From Blautia sp. AF19-10LB (GTDB lineage Bacteria; Bacillota; Clostridia; Lachnospirales; Lachnospiraceae), in assembly GCF_003461245.1 (NCBI RefSeq), contig NZ_QTWS01000023.1, positions 1 through 64,000 on the forward strand: a DNA stretch of 64,000 nucleotides. Reading direction: 5' to 3'. The position numbers and the translations under genes are program-made. Within the stretch, counting starts at the first letter, position 1; every line of letters starts with the position of its first letter. Below, one piece after another: positions 1 to 9,840 of this stretch. The notes below the pieces were generated by a model. It was not told the DNA's origin, ran no database searches, and worked only from the letters and a program-made list of their open reading frames with translations.

Positions 1-70
1 AATTTGCGTGTCTAACTCATCACTGAAAGTAACGAGAATGCGACACGCAGTTATTCAAGGCATTTTCCTT

Positions 71-703
71 CTATTTCAAGAAATTACTTATTACGTTTCT
101 TTTCTTTTTTCCCATGTCAGTCTTTTTGAGGATAAAAAACTGTAGCAGACAACCTGCTGCTGTCAGTATAATTCCGAGGCCCAGAGTCACCGGTAAACTT
201 GTCAGCCCCAGGGAACTGTATATCTCTTCATAATCTAAGGCGAATACACCCAGCATGAATCTGCCCCATGTTACTGCAAGCAGTGAACTCGGCAACACTG
301 AAGAATACTCTTTTGCACGAAATGTGGCAACTGCTGCGATTATCGAAGCCAGAAGTGTTATCACAAACACTATCATGTTCCATCTGCTAAAGCCAGAATC
401 TGACAATAAAATCATCAACAAAATATTAACATTCATCAGCAGAAATGTATTAATTACATCTCCCAGATTTCTTGCCTTTACATATATTATTACCAGTATA
501 ATCAAGATTATTACCGTAAGTACCGCTTCTATCCCGCCAGAACTCCCGCCATCGCCATCTTCATCCATCGAAAAGCTATACAAAAACCAAAAAATCGGCA
601 TCGGCAAAGATAAAAACCATATTAAGTAGTAAACCTTCTTCCAGTAAGAGCCTGCAGCCCAGCACAATATCATGGCTGCCAGCCCCAGAATCCCTAATAC
701 CAT
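71..703 (-). CDS. Hypothetical multi-pass membrane protein
   Basis: This 210-residue protein is not recognised. It is very hydrophobic, with about six predicted membrane segments (roughly residues 1-20, 25-45, 60-78, 85-100, 110-128 and 170-193). A short acidic Gly/Ser linker lies near residues 47-57 and the C-terminus is Lys-rich, probably cytoplasmic. The ATG at 703 has a good ribosome-binding site (GGAGGC, about 6 nt upstream). It follows holA in the same direction after 64 bp, so it may be the last gene of the comEA-to-holA operon or have its own start. No function is proposed. Confidence 0.6.
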   Translation of the reverse strand: MVLGILGLAAMILCWAAGSYWKKVYYLIWFLSLPMPIFWFLYSFSMDEDGDGGSSGGIEAVLTVIILIILVIIYVKARNLGDVINTFLLMNVNILLMILLSDSGFSRWNMIVFVITLLASIIAAVATFRAKEYSSVLPSSLLAVTWGRFMLGVFALDYEEIYSSLGLTSLPVTLGLGIILTAAGCLLQFFILKKTDMGKKKRNVISNFLK

Positions 704-767
704 TTTTCCGCCTCCATTCTTTTTGATGCCTCAGTATAGCATTTTCTTTTTACATATTTGTTCTTTT

Positions 768-1751
768 TTATCTTCCGGTGCTGTACTTCACGATCAGCAG
801 CTCCACACTCAGCACATCCTGCAGTCTGCCCGTCTTCACTGCTTCCTCCGAATCCACAAAATCCACTTCCGCCTGTTCAAGCTCCTCCGTACTGTACGCC
901 CGTGCACAGGTCAGCAGATTCCGTGCCGCAAACGACGGCACACCAAGTCTTGATGCGATCTCACTCTGCGCCGCACCCTCTCCTGACATCTTCTTCGCCA
1001 GCGTCATCTGGCGGAACTGCTTTGACAGAAGGAACAGAATCCTCATCGGCGGCTCCCTGAGGGTCAGGAGGTCATTGTAGAGATCCAGCGCTTTCCTCTG
1101 GTTCTTCTCCGTAACTGCACGGACCATCTCAAAAATCTTATTCTCCGTCCGTGTCGTACATATCTCCTCAATATCCTCTGCCGTAACCACATCACGTCCC
1201 ATCGTAAACATGATCAGCTTCTCCAGCTCATTCCGGATATTTCCCATGTCCGTCCCTGTCTTCGTCAGAAGAAACTCCATATCACGTGTCGTGATCTTTC
1301 GTCCCTCACGTCCGAGGATTCCTGCCGCCCATCTCATCAGAGTTTTTTCATCCTGTTTTGCGAACTCCACGATTCGCCCTTCAGCCTTGACTGCCTTGTA
1401 CATACGGCTTCGTTTATCCACTTCTTCTTCCACAAAAACCATCCGCACATAATCCGGCAATGTCTTTATATAATCAGCAAGTTCATCACACTTGTTCTTA
1501 AAAAAACCAGAGTTTTCCACAAGAATCACCCTGTAATCCGCAAAAAAAGGCATCGTTTCACAGAGATCGATCATCTCCCTCACTTCGATTCCCTTTCCCT
1601 CATATTTGCTGAAATTCATTGTATCGTCATCCGGGTTCAGAGCTTTTATCAGTTTATCCTTGTACTGGATCTTCAGATAGGCTTCATCCCCGCACAAAAG
1701 ATACACTCGCCTGAAATTCCCTGTCTTGATATCTTCCTGTAAATTTTTCAC
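768..1751 (-). CDS. holA: DNA polymerase III subunit delta
   Basis: The 327-residue product matches HolA in length and layout. An N-terminal AAA+-like region begins with a short amphipathic stretch and the conserved pattern VYLLCGDEAYL near residues 15-25. A lid region and the C-terminal collar region follow (RILFLLSKQFRQM near 237-249). Delta opens the beta sliding clamp inside the clamp-loader complex during replication. The start is a GTG preceded by AGGAGG, and it overlaps the stop of the upstream glycosyltransferase gene by 4 nt (GTGA), implying translational coupling. holA lying downstream of comEC is a common Firmicutes arrangement; here one membrane gene intervenes. Confidence 0.93.
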   Translation of the reverse strand: MKNLQEDIKTGNFRRVYLLCGDEAYLKIQYKDKLIKALNPDDDTMNFSKYEGKGIEVREMIDLCETMPFFADYRVILVENSGFFKNKCDELADYIKTLPDYVRMVFVEEEVDKRSRMYKAVKAEGRIVEFAKQDEKTLMRWAAGILGREGRKITTRDMEFLLTKTGTDMGNIRNELEKLIMFTMGRDVVTAEDIEEICTTRTENKIFEMVRAVTEKNQRKALDLYNDLLTLREPPMRILFLLSKQFRQMTLAKKMSGEGAAQSEIASRLGVPSFAARNLLTCARAYSTEELEQAEVDFVDSEEAVKTGRLQDVLSVELLIVKYSTGR

Positions 1752-3811
1752 AAAAAAATCCTCCTGAAAATTGTCCCTGTTCTTTCCTCATAAACAGAAA
1801 AAATAAGATTCCCGTTCTCTTCTCTGCCATTACAACTCAGTTTTCCAGCCGGATACAGATCCATAGAACTGTTGAAACGATACAGCTGCAGCGCATGATT
1901 TTCTCTGATTCCTTTCGGCTCAATAACAATCGTATAAACAGTTTCCCCATCCGGCACAATTGGGTCAAATGTAAAATCAAGCTGAGTTTCTGCAATCTGC
2001 TGTGCACTCAGAAATGCTTCTGCCAGTTTCTTCCCTTCTTCATCCTGAATCAGCATCTGACACCCACCGTCCGGTACTGCACCATTTTTGAGATAGCCCT
2101 GTACCAGAATGTGATCAAACGCCGATGAAGCCACAAATGTCTGCGTAACCCTGTCACCAGAAACAATATCCTGAAGATTCTGTCCCACCCGGTAAATATT
2201 CCGGACAGAAAACTCTCTCCACTCCGTTTCTTCCACAAACAACGGTCTGTACAGCAAAATCGCCAGCATCACAGCCAGGATTGCAGTTACTGCTCCCCAG
2301 CCTCTTTTTCGGATCAAAACCGGCACAATATGTTCTGTTTTCAGTTCCCCATTCTGCAGCAAACGGCATCCATCTGCGGCAAGAAAAAGCAGTATTCCCA
2401 CCATTCCAATACTGTAACGGTTCTGTGCCTCCCACATCAGATAGAAAAGAATATTTCCAAGCAGCACAAGCCTCAATAGCATTCCTGTGCCCATCCTTCC
2501 ACTTATCATAGATGCAGCCGTTCCTGCCAGCGTCAGAAACAGAAGCATCACATAAAAAATCTGCGCCCAGTATAGAAACAGATCATTTTTTTCTCCACAA
2601 ATATATTGAAAAGCTCTGGAATCTTTCAATGGATAAAGCCATTCCGACTGAAACCCGCAGGAACCATCCTGCCAGACAGTCAGCATTTTTTCTCCCGCAA
2701 GAGAAATTGTACCTTTTACACCCAGATTTCTGATTCTTTTCCCTGCTTCCTGCAGATCTGCTTTTGTCTTTGCTTCTTCTCCGGGGATCCGGGCTGTAAA
2801 TTCTACATCTTTCTTTTTGTAAGTTCCATCTCCTCCAACTCCCATCATTACAAAATGAGCCGGTGGAAATGCTTTATCGGAACTGTCAAAATCTGCATAA
2901 TGATTTCGAAGCATGCCTGTCCCGGCCCAAGTCAGACCACATATCACCAGAAAAGGAATCAGACATGCAGCCAGTCTGCACCGATTCCAGCCTTTCACAC
3001 AGACTGCCATGATCAGAAACGCAATCAGAAGGATTCCCTCTGTTATCCGGATTCTCATTCCGACCGCAGTAAAAATCCCCGTACATGCCGCATAGATTAT
3101 CTGACTTCGTAAATTCACCGCTTTCCACGTCTTCCATCCGAAATAAATTCCCGCACTCAGAAACGGAAGCAGGCATACAGTTGTATAATGCCACGGAATC
3201 CATATATAAATAATCGGATCAAAAAGACTCAGAACCGACACAAGAAATCCCCGATGGATATCCTCAGTTTCACATGCCAGTTTCCACATGAACAGCAGCG
3301 CAAGATCAATGCTTACTAGTCCCAGAAGATGAGAAGGCCAGTATAAACCGGATACTCCCAGTTTTCCCGCAGCTTTGAGAACCCAGTACAGCAAAATCGT
3401 AACCGGATGATTATGTGGATAACGCTGAAAATACGAATCATAAAAATCCGGTGAAATATGTCCATCCGTCTGCATATACCAGGCTTCATCCAGAACCAGA
3501 AGGTTATCATACCCTACCCAGTAACGCACATAATACAGATACAGGAACTGTAATACCAGAATCAGGAGGAAAACAATGGCAGTTGCCTTCATAAGTGTAT
3601 GTTTTTTCCATGAGCGGCACCAGTCTGCCAATTTCACAAACAACAGCAGCAGAAATATACTTCCTGCCAGGATCAGTGGAAACACCGTTCTGTTTTTCAG
3701 TATGTTTTTTGCCTGGGGAATGGTACACAATGCATGAAAAAACACCCACCCAAGACACCCCAAAAGCAGGAATGATGTCAGATACAAAACCGTCTTTCGC
3801 ATACGCTCCAT
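1748..3811 (-). CDS. GT-C type membrane glycosyltransferase (family 39-like)
   Basis: This 687-residue integral membrane protein has an ArnT/PMT-like layout. About a dozen transmembrane helices fill the first ~500 residues and a non-membrane C-terminal domain follows. An early acidic loop motif (LDEAWY) after the first helices resembles the catalytic Asp/Glu loop of GT-C enzymes, which use polyprenyl-phosphate sugars outside the membrane. The start at 3811 is chosen because AGGAGG lies 8 nt upstream; an in-frame ATG at 3862 has no such site. It sits 60 bp downstream of comEC and overlaps holA. The acceptor (wall polymer, protein or lipid) cannot be told from sequence. Confidence 0.7.
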   Translation of the reverse strand: MERMRKTVLYLTSFLLLGCLGWVFFHALCTIPQAKNILKNRTVFPLILAGSIFLLLLFVKLADWCRSWKKHTLMKATAIVFLLILVLQFLYLYYVRYWVGYDNLLVLDEAWYMQTDGHISPDFYDSYFQRYPHNHPVTILLYWVLKAAGKLGVSGLYWPSHLLGLVSIDLALLFMWKLACETEDIHRGFLVSVLSLFDPIIYIWIPWHYTTVCLLPFLSAGIYFGWKTWKAVNLRSQIIYAACTGIFTAVGMRIRITEGILLIAFLIMAVCVKGWNRCRLAACLIPFLVICGLTWAGTGMLRNHYADFDSSDKAFPPAHFVMMGVGGDGTYKKKDVEFTARIPGEEAKTKADLQEAGKRIRNLGVKGTISLAGEKMLTVWQDGSCGFQSEWLYPLKDSRAFQYICGEKNDLFLYWAQIFYVMLLFLTLAGTAASMISGRMGTGMLLRLVLLGNILFYLMWEAQNRYSIGMVGILLFLAADGCRLLQNGELKTEHIVPVLIRKRGWGAVTAILAVMLAILLYRPLFVEETEWREFSVRNIYRVGQNLQDIVSGDRVTQTFVASSAFDHILVQGYLKNGAVPDGGCQMLIQDEEGKKLAEAFLSAQQIAETQLDFTFDPIVPDGETVYTIVIEPKGIRENHALQLYRFNSSMDLYPAGKLSCNGREENGNLIFSVYEERTGTIFRRIFL

Positions 3812-3871
3812 GTCTTCCACCTCCTTCTGATTTATTTTCCTGTTTATCATACTACAAAACATCTGTAGATT

Positions 3872-6103
3872 CTACGCTGTTTTTTCGTTACAAAAAGTTT
3901 TCATACGTATAGAATGCCCATCTGTATAAACCGTGATCGCCCCGTTTTTCATCGTATATTCCGTCCGGATCCCGTTCTCTTCAAGACGTGCCGTCGTTTC
4001 CGGTGACGGATGCCCATACGTATTGGATTCCGAGCAGGAGATCACCGCAAGTTCCGGCTTTATCTTATCCAGAAATTCCTGACAGGTAGAATACCGTGAC
4101 CCATGATGCCCTACTTTAAGAAAATTCACATCATCAAGTTTCGGAAGCAGCTTTTTCTCCGTCTCCGCTCCGATATCACCAGTAAAAAGCCCCCGGAATT
4201 TCCCGTACCGTAGTTCCATCACAATCCCTTCTTCATTTACATCCGTCCCCTTCGCACCTGTCTCTGGCGACAGGATTTCCAGAGAGCCATCCCCAAACCG
4301 CAGTTTCTGCCCCTGATGAAGCCTTAGCACAGAAATCCCGCACCTCTTCGCCTGCTCCTCCAGTTCATAATAGACCTCCTCCGGTGCCTTCCAGTCCGGG
4401 AGGAGCAGATTTTTTATACGCAGTGTTGTGAGATGTTTTTCCTTCAACGTCAGCAGTTCCTGTACGCCACTGATATGATCAAGGTCCGTATGTGAGATCA
4501 GTATGGCATCCACCACCGAAATCCCCTGATTTTTCAGATATGGAAGGATCTGATACGACGCAACCTTTTTCTTACTGCTGCTTCCACCATCCACCATGAC
4601 CGTTTTGCCGCCCGGAAGCTGTATCACGATCCCGTCCCCCTGTCCGATATCCAGACAGGTGATCGAAATCAGATTTTTCTGTCGGAATCCCAGAATAAAA
4701 ATGCTCACACAGACAACAGCAACACAAATTCCTCTCGACAGGACTCTCCACACACGGTACGCTCCTTTTTCCTTCAGGAACAAAGCGATCTGTATCCCGC
4801 CAAACAGAAGGACATAATACACCACGCACTGCCATATCTCCGGCGCGCCGCCGATCCATGTACAAAACGGAACGGCCCCTGCCAGCACGCAAAGTTTCTC
4901 GTAAAGCATCAGCAGGATTTTTCCCGGAATCAGACAGATCCCGGCAGCGGAAATACTCATAAATCCAACAGCCACACAACACAATCCGCAGATCAGCACC
5001 ACACTTACCGTAGGAAGCACGGCCAGATTCAAAACGATTCCCAGAACTGATACCTCACCATACATCCGAAGAAGCACCGGCAGCGTTGTAAGCTGCACGG
5101 CAAAGGATGACAGAAGTGTTTTGACCCACGCACGCTCACTGCCCACCAGACGGTTCAGGGCAGGTGCCACGATCCCCAGACCTGTCACTGCCCCGAATGA
5201 AAGCAGGAAGCTGCTGCTGTACAGGTACGCCGGTGTATCGAGCAGCAAAAGTATCGCAGACACAGCCAGTGCAGTCAGAAAATCATAGCTTCTCCCCAGA
5301 ATCCGCGCTCCGACTGCCAGCACAAACATGCAGACAGCGCGCATTGCGGACACACTGCTTCCTGTCAGCATCCCATACTGAAGGATCACACTCAGTGAAA
5401 GAAATCCTGCCCATCCATTGCCAAATGAAAGCTTCTTGAGTAACGAAAACAGTCCCATTCCGAGTACGCTGATGTGTAGTCCGGAAATAGCCAGGATATG
5501 CACCATCCCCGCCATCTGATACTGCAGCCTCACCTCCTCATCCAGACCGCTTTTTTCTCCCAGCAGCATCGCCTGGTAGATTCCCGCATCCTCTCCCGCT
5601 GTTTCCTGCAGGATTTCGCCGATTCGCCCCCGAAGTTCTGTCAGGAACTGTCCATACTTTGAATAATTCCTGCCTTTTTTCTGTATAATTCCATTTTTCA
5701 GGAAATAATAAATTCCCTGGCAGGCATAGTACTGCTGCGAATCAAATTCGCCTGGATTTCTGGGTGCAGAAACCCGCTCCAGCTCACCACCGACCTGGAT
5801 AACCATACCTGTTTTCAAATTTTCTTTTGCATTTTTCTCCAAAAACACTCTTATATTTCTGATGGGAATTCGCTCTGACTGACAGAGCAGAAAGACTTGT
5901 TTAAGATAGACAGAAAGAGAATATTCCGTGTCCTGGCACCGCTGTACTTCCCCGCAGATCACAGCCGATGGATGTGACTCTATATATTCCCGGACCTCAC
6001 GCGGCAGCGGATTCCCTCTTATAACAGGAATCCCTGCCAGGTCCAGAATACACAGACACAACATCAGGAACACGCACGCACAACACACTGGTCTTTTACG
6101 CAT
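3872..6103 (-). CDS. comEC: Competence protein ComEC/Rec2 (DNA uptake channel)
   Basis: This 743-residue protein has the full ComEC architecture. It has an N-terminal helix, an OB-like extracellular domain (about 35-150) and the multi-pass competence domain starting near residue 200 with the signature HILAISGLHISVLGMG. A C-terminal metallo-beta-lactamase-like domain runs from about 478, with HTDLDH (538-543) and GHHGS (665-669). ComEC forms the membrane channel for single-stranded DNA entry in transformation, and the lactamase-like domain is a proposed nuclease. No frameshift is visible. It lies in one operon with comEA, separated from it by a two-component system and a GerMN lipoprotein. Confidence 0.95.
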   Translation of the reverse strand: MRKRPVCCACVFLMLCLCILDLAGIPVIRGNPLPREVREYIESHPSAVICGEVQRCQDTEYSLSVYLKQVFLLCQSERIPIRNIRVFLEKNAKENLKTGMVIQVGGELERVSAPRNPGEFDSQQYYACQGIYYFLKNGIIQKKGRNYSKYGQFLTELRGRIGEILQETAGEDAGIYQAMLLGEKSGLDEEVRLQYQMAGMVHILAISGLHISVLGMGLFSLLKKLSFGNGWAGFLSLSVILQYGMLTGSSVSAMRAVCMFVLAVGARILGRSYDFLTALAVSAILLLLDTPAYLYSSSFLLSFGAVTGLGIVAPALNRLVGSERAWVKTLLSSFAVQLTTLPVLLRMYGEVSVLGIVLNLAVLPTVSVVLICGLCCVAVGFMSISAAGICLIPGKILLMLYEKLCVLAGAVPFCTWIGGAPEIWQCVVYYVLLFGGIQIALFLKEKGAYRVWRVLSRGICVAVVCVSIFILGFRQKNLISITCLDIGQGDGIVIQLPGGKTVMVDGGSSSKKKVASYQILPYLKNQGISVVDAILISHTDLDHISGVQELLTLKEKHLTTLRIKNLLLPDWKAPEEVYYELEEQAKRCGISVLRLHQGQKLRFGDGSLEILSPETGAKGTDVNEEGIVMELRYGKFRGLFTGDIGAETEKKLLPKLDDVNFLKVGHHGSRYSTCQEFLDKIKPELAVISCSESNTYGHPSPETTARLEENGIRTEYTMKNGAITVYTDGHSIRMKTFCNEKTA

Positions 6104-6130
6104 TCCCTGTCCTTTCTGTATAGAAATGCC

Positions 6131-7075
6131 TTATGATTCCTCGTCCTCATCCGGAATTACAAGGTCTTTGTTTTTTTCATAAAATTTGTAGAGCGGCAGA
6201 TTCTTCTGGAAGTTTCCTCCACTGTTTCCTTCAATGGAAATCTGTACCTTATCCGCCTCACAGGAATCCACAATGGAATTCACCACCGAATAAACAGAAA
6301 TATTTTCTGCCACATCCAATGCTGCATCCTGGAACTCACTGTTCAGGTCAAGATAACAGATTCTGTCTGCCGTAATCACATTGATCGCCATAGTATTCTC
6401 TGGAATCGTTGCATAATGTCCGTCCTCCAAAGGTCCCTTGGCAAGCTGTTCCAGAACAACACGCTCTTTTGGGAGCGTCCTTCTGTAACAAACATTTCTT
6501 GTTTCTTTCAGAAGTCTCTTGCCGCTCTTGTCTGCAAAATACAAGGTAAACGTATCGTATCGATAGTTGTCCTCATTTTTCTTTGATACTTCCACAAATG
6601 TACTGTCCGTCATATCCCCGATCTCCTGGTTTCTGGAGTCTTTAAGCGGCTGACCTGCCACTGTAAAACGGATCTTTGCAATATCCGGTATCTGCAGAAA
6701 TGTCTGGACAATTCCATCTCTGGTAAGAACTTCCCTTACCTTGCTCATTTCTGAATATTCTTTGCTGAAATCTATGATCAGCAGATTATCCTGCAGATCA
6801 TAAGAACTTACAGAAACATTTTCCGGAAGAAGACTGATTCCGTCTTCCGGTACTTCTCCGTTCCCTAATTTCTGTAACAGAGCTTTTACCATGTATTCTT
6901 TTGTTTCTTCTTTTGGCTCATAGGGTTCACTCTTGAGCGCAGTCTCATTTGTATTGAGATAATAAAAATTATATTTACTGTCTTCTTTCTTTGACTGTAT
7001 GGTTTCTATGCTGCATCCTGCAAACAAGGTACAGACCATCAGCGCCAGAAGAAGCACTTTTGATATTCTCTTCAT
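6131..7075 (-). CDS. GerMN-domain lipoprotein
   Basis: The 314-residue product starts with a lipoprotein signal peptide ending in LFAGC (Cys at about residue 21), so it should be anchored on the outer face of the membrane. Two GerMN-type repeats follow (about residues 60-160 and 195-295), a domain found in spore germination protein GerM and in the LpqB lipoprotein family. The ATG at 7075 has AGGAGG 6 nt upstream and is preferred over an ATG at 7111 inside the kinase gene. The gene is 10 bp downstream of the histidine kinase, a position reminiscent of accessory sensor-modulating proteins (WalH/WalI in bacilli, LpqB beside MtrAB in actinobacteria). A role in modulating the kinase is inferred from position only. 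Confidence 0.8.
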   Translation of the reverse strand: MKRISKVLLLALMVCTLFAGCSIETIQSKKEDSKYNFYYLNTNETALKSEPYEPKEETKEYMVKALLQKLGNGEVPEDGISLLPENVSVSSYDLQDNLLIIDFSKEYSEMSKVREVLTRDGIVQTFLQIPDIAKIRFTVAGQPLKDSRNQEIGDMTDSTFVEVSKKNEDNYRYDTFTLYFADKSGKRLLKETRNVCYRRTLPKERVVLEQLAKGPLEDGHYATIPENTMAINVITADRICYLDLNSEFQDAALDVAENISVYSVVNSIVDSCEADKVQISIEGNSGGNFQKNLPLYKFYEKNKDLVIPDEDEES

Positions 7076-7085
7076 CCGGCACCTC

Positions 7086-8513
7086 CTACGGAATATATGA
7101 CAGTGGGACACGAACGGAAAAAGTAGTTCCTTCCCCTTCTTTGCTGAATACCTTGATCACTCCATGATGCATGCCGATCGTACTTCTCGTGATCGCAAGG
7201 CCAAGTCCTGTTCCTCCGATCTCTCTGGAATGAGACTTATCCACCCTGTAAAATCTCTCAAAGATACGGCTCAGAGAATCCTCCGGAATACCCATTCCAG
7301 AATCAGCAACTGTCACATAGAAGAACTTGTGATCCGCATCCAGCGACACTCTTACCCATCCGTCGTCTACATTGTACTTGATCGCATTTTCTACCAGGTT
7401 ACTGATCGCAGATGTAAATTTCAGCTCGTCCACATCTGCCTCCACCGGGCGGAAACTGTCAAGGATCAGATCGATGTTTCTCTTGTCCGCGATCGGACGC
7501 AGGCGCTTCAGGATATCCTCCAGCAGCTGGTTGATCGACATATGCTGGATCTGAAGATCTGCGTTTTTCTTATCCATCTTGACCAGCGTCAGAAGGTCAG
7601 TGATGATCCTGTTCTCACGGTCGATCTCCGCTGTGATGTCACGCATAAACTCCTGATACAGATCCTCCGGGACACCCTGCTGTCCTACCAGGGAATCTGC
7701 GAGGACTTTCATGGAAGTCATCGGAGTCTTGAGTTCATGAGAGACATTTGATACAAACTCCGATCGTGACTCATCCAGAACTTTCATTCTGGCAAGCATC
7801 TTGTTAAAGGCATCTGTGATAAGTTCTGTCTCTGTATAGTCCGGCACACTGATCTCGTCCTGCTGATAGCCATCTGTCAGATCTTCAATTGCCTTGGTAA
7901 CTCTCGCAAGCGGTTTTACCAGGACAGTCGACAGGATATACGCCAGGAACAGCGATAATACAATAATAATACAGATGATCAGGATTCCTTTCTGCTCCAG
8001 ATCTCCTGCTATGGCAGCGATCTCACTTTCGGAAATATTCACCAGCATGGCTCCCTGAACCTGAGACACATCTGCACTTTTGACCGGAACTACCAGTTCG
8101 ATCATCTGTCCGATCTTTTTAAACTCGTCAGAATCACCATTCTTAAAACAGCGTATCACCTTGGACGAAACAAGAGTTCTACCCTCTTCCACATGATAGG
8201 TATCTCTGACTATCTTGAAATCTCTGTCAACCACAAGGATTCTGCCGCCATAGACATTAGACAATAACTCCAGCTTGCTGTTGACAGCCTCGGAGCTGGA
8301 GTCATTGAGATAATTTTCCTTGATGATCTGGTCGCAGAGAATCGCGCATTCTGTGCGTACTGCACTCACACTTACTTCCACTGCCTGATTTTCGTAATAG
8401 TGTATCATCAGTTGTGTCACGATAATTCCCGGCACGATTCCCAGAATAATAAGGATAATAAAGATACGAAAACGCAGACTTTTAAAAAATTTTGTCTTTT
8501 TTTTCGTTACCAT
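7086..8513 (-). CDS. Sensor histidine kinase, WalK/PhoR-like
   Basis: The 475-residue kinase has a membrane helix at about 16-36, an extracellular sensor of about 140 residues (37-175) and a second helix at about 176-197. A HAMP linker (198-250) leads to HisKA with the phospho-accepting His259 in SHELKTP, then an HATPase_c domain with the N box (NLVENAIKYN), G1 (DSGMGIP), F and G2 (GGTGLGLAI) motifs. All catalytic boxes are present. No PAS domain is evident after the HAMP, unlike Bacillus WalK. It lies 3 bp after its response regulator and 10 bp before a GerMN lipoprotein. An envelope-stress or wall-homeostasis role is inferred from resemblance. Confidence 0.88.
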   Translation of the reverse strand: MVTKKKTKFFKSLRFRIFIILIILGIVPGIIVTQLMIHYYENQAVEVSVSAVRTECAILCDQIIKENYLNDSSSEAVNSKLELLSNVYGGRILVVDRDFKIVRDTYHVEEGRTLVSSKVIRCFKNGDSDEFKKIGQMIELVVPVKSADVSQVQGAMLVNISESEIAAIAGDLEQKGILIICIIIVLSLFLAYILSTVLVKPLARVTKAIEDLTDGYQQDEISVPDYTETELITDAFNKMLARMKVLDESRSEFVSNVSHELKTPMTSMKVLADSLVGQQGVPEDLYQEFMRDITAEIDRENRIITDLLTLVKMDKKNADLQIQHMSINQLLEDILKRLRPIADKRNIDLILDSFRPVEADVDELKFTSAISNLVENAIKYNVDDGWVRVSLDADHKFFYVTVADSGMGIPEDSLSRIFERFYRVDKSHSREIGGTGLGLAITRSTIGMHHGVIKVFSKEGEGTTFSVRVPLSYIP

Positions 8514-8516
8514 GGG

Positions 8517-9206
8517 TTATGCCTGGAAATAGTATCCTACGCCCCATTTGGTGTGTACATACTTCGGCTCACTGGGATTCGCCTCAATTTTTTCACGAAG
8601 ACGGCGGATATGTACATCGACAGTACGGACATCACCCGGATATTCATATCCCCATACGATATTCAGAAGATTCTCACGGCTGTAAACCTTGTTCGGGTTG
8701 AATACCAGAAGTTCCAGCACATCAAATTCCTTCGCTGTCAGATTGATCTCTCTGTCTGCAATAAATACACGACGGCTCTCGCAGTCCAGCTTAAGGTCAC
8801 CTGCCTGGATTGTCTTTGCTTTTTCTTTCTCTTCATGTTCAGAACGGGCACGACGCATAATGGCTTTGATACGTGCCTTGACCTCAAGGATGTTGAACGG
8901 TTTGGTGATATAATCATCTGCACCGTAGTCCAGTCCCAGGATCTTGTCCATGTCTTCGCCTTTGGCAGTAAGCATAACGATCGGCACATTGGAAAATTCC
9001 CGGATCTGCTGGCATACTTCCAGCCCGTCCATCTTCGGCAGCATCAGGTCCAGAAGGATAATGTCGTATTTATTCTCCTTCGCCTTCTCCACCGCTTCTT
9101 CTCCATCGTAAGCACAGTCCACTTCCATTCCGTCCTGTTCCAGATTAAAGCGGATTCCTTTTACGATCAGTTTTTCGTCATCTACTACTAAAACTTTTCT
9201 GCTCAT
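8517..9206 (-). CDS. OmpR-family response regulator, WalR/PhoP-like
   Basis: The 229-residue protein has a receiver domain (1-120) with acidic pocket DD at 9-10, phospho-accepting Asp53 and the Thr/Lys switch residues (LTAKGED, KPF). A winged-helix DNA-binding domain of the OmpR type (about 130-229) ends in the usual RTVDVHIRRLREKI recognition region. It is the cognate partner of the adjacent kinase (3 bp gap). The gene begins 10 bp after comEA, so it is co-transcribed with competence genes. Resemblance to WalR is strong, but PhoP-type regulators are very similar and orthology is not proven here. Confidence 0.9.
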   Translation of the reverse strand: MSRKVLVVDDEKLIVKGIRFNLEQDGMEVDCAYDGEEAVEKAKENKYDIILLDLMLPKMDGLEVCQQIREFSNVPIVMLTAKGEDMDKILGLDYGADDYITKPFNILEVKARIKAIMRRARSEHEEKEKAKTIQAGDLKLDCESRRVFIADREINLTAKEFDVLELLVFNPNKVYSRENLLNIVWGYEYPGDVRTVDVHIRRLREKIEANPSEPKYVHTKWGVGYYFQA

Positions 9207-9216
9207 TCCATTCTCC

Positions 9217-9840
9217 TTATTTTACTGCAATCTTATCCTTTATCATTGAAAAGGTACTTTCTTTGATTCCGGGGACCTGCATGATCTCCTCGATGCTGGA
9301 AAAACCTCCGTGTTCCTCCCTGTATGCAAGGATCGCCTGTGCCTTGGAATCTCCGATGCCTGACAGTGTCTTGAGCGTCTCGGCATCTGCTGTATTCAGA
9401 TTGACAATTCCATCTTCTGTACCCATGCTTTCTCCCGTTCCTGTAGTCTCAGGTACCGCCGGAACAAAACTGCCCTCCTCTGCTTCCTGAACAGTCGGTA
9501 CATAAACCTGCTGTCCGTCACTGAGTGGCTGTGCCTGATTGACAGAAATTCCGGAAGCCTCTTCCGTCATTCCTCCCGCTGCCTCGATCGCCTGAAAAAC
9601 ACGGCTGTCCGGATCCATCTCATAGACTCCCGGCTGATTCACAGCGCCACAGACATCCACAAAAATTTCCTGCGGTTCAGGTGTCACTGACGGAATTTCG
9701 TCAGTCATCTCTCTTTCCTCCTGCTCTGTTTCTTCTACAGTATCAGAAGTATCTTCCTGGCTTTCAAGCAATATCTCATCACTTCTCGCGCCACATCCCG
9801 CACAGAAAATCCCTGTAAAAAGCGCGATCGACAAAAGCAC
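9217..9840 (-). CDS. comEA: ComEA-type DNA receptor (SLBB plus helix-hairpin-helix)
   Basis: The product (207 residues from the GTG at 9840) has a hydrophobic N-terminus ending in a possible lipobox (CAGC), an acidic Glu/Thr/Pro-rich linker and an SLBB-like domain (about 58-115: IFVDVCGAVNQPGVYEM). A C-terminal tandem helix-hairpin-helix follows (NLNTADAETLKTLSGIG near 147-163). ComEA binds incoming double-stranded DNA at the cell surface and passes it to ComEC. The start is uncertain. The GTG has no clear ribosome-binding site and drops the positively charged N-terminus of the signal peptide. The in-frame codons up to 9873 (ATT) would restore it and follow a purine-rich GGGAG. It is the first gene of the operon. 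Confidence 0.85.
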   Translation of the reverse strand: MLLSIALFTGIFCAGCGARSDEILLESQEDTSDTVEETEQEEREMTDEIPSVTPEPQEIFVDVCGAVNQPGVYEMDPDSRVFQAIEAAGGMTEEASGISVNQAQPLSDGQQVYVPTVQEAEEGSFVPAVPETTGTGESMGTEDGIVNLNTADAETLKTLSGIGDSKAQAILAYREEHGGFSSIEEIMQVPGIKESTFSMIKDKIAVK

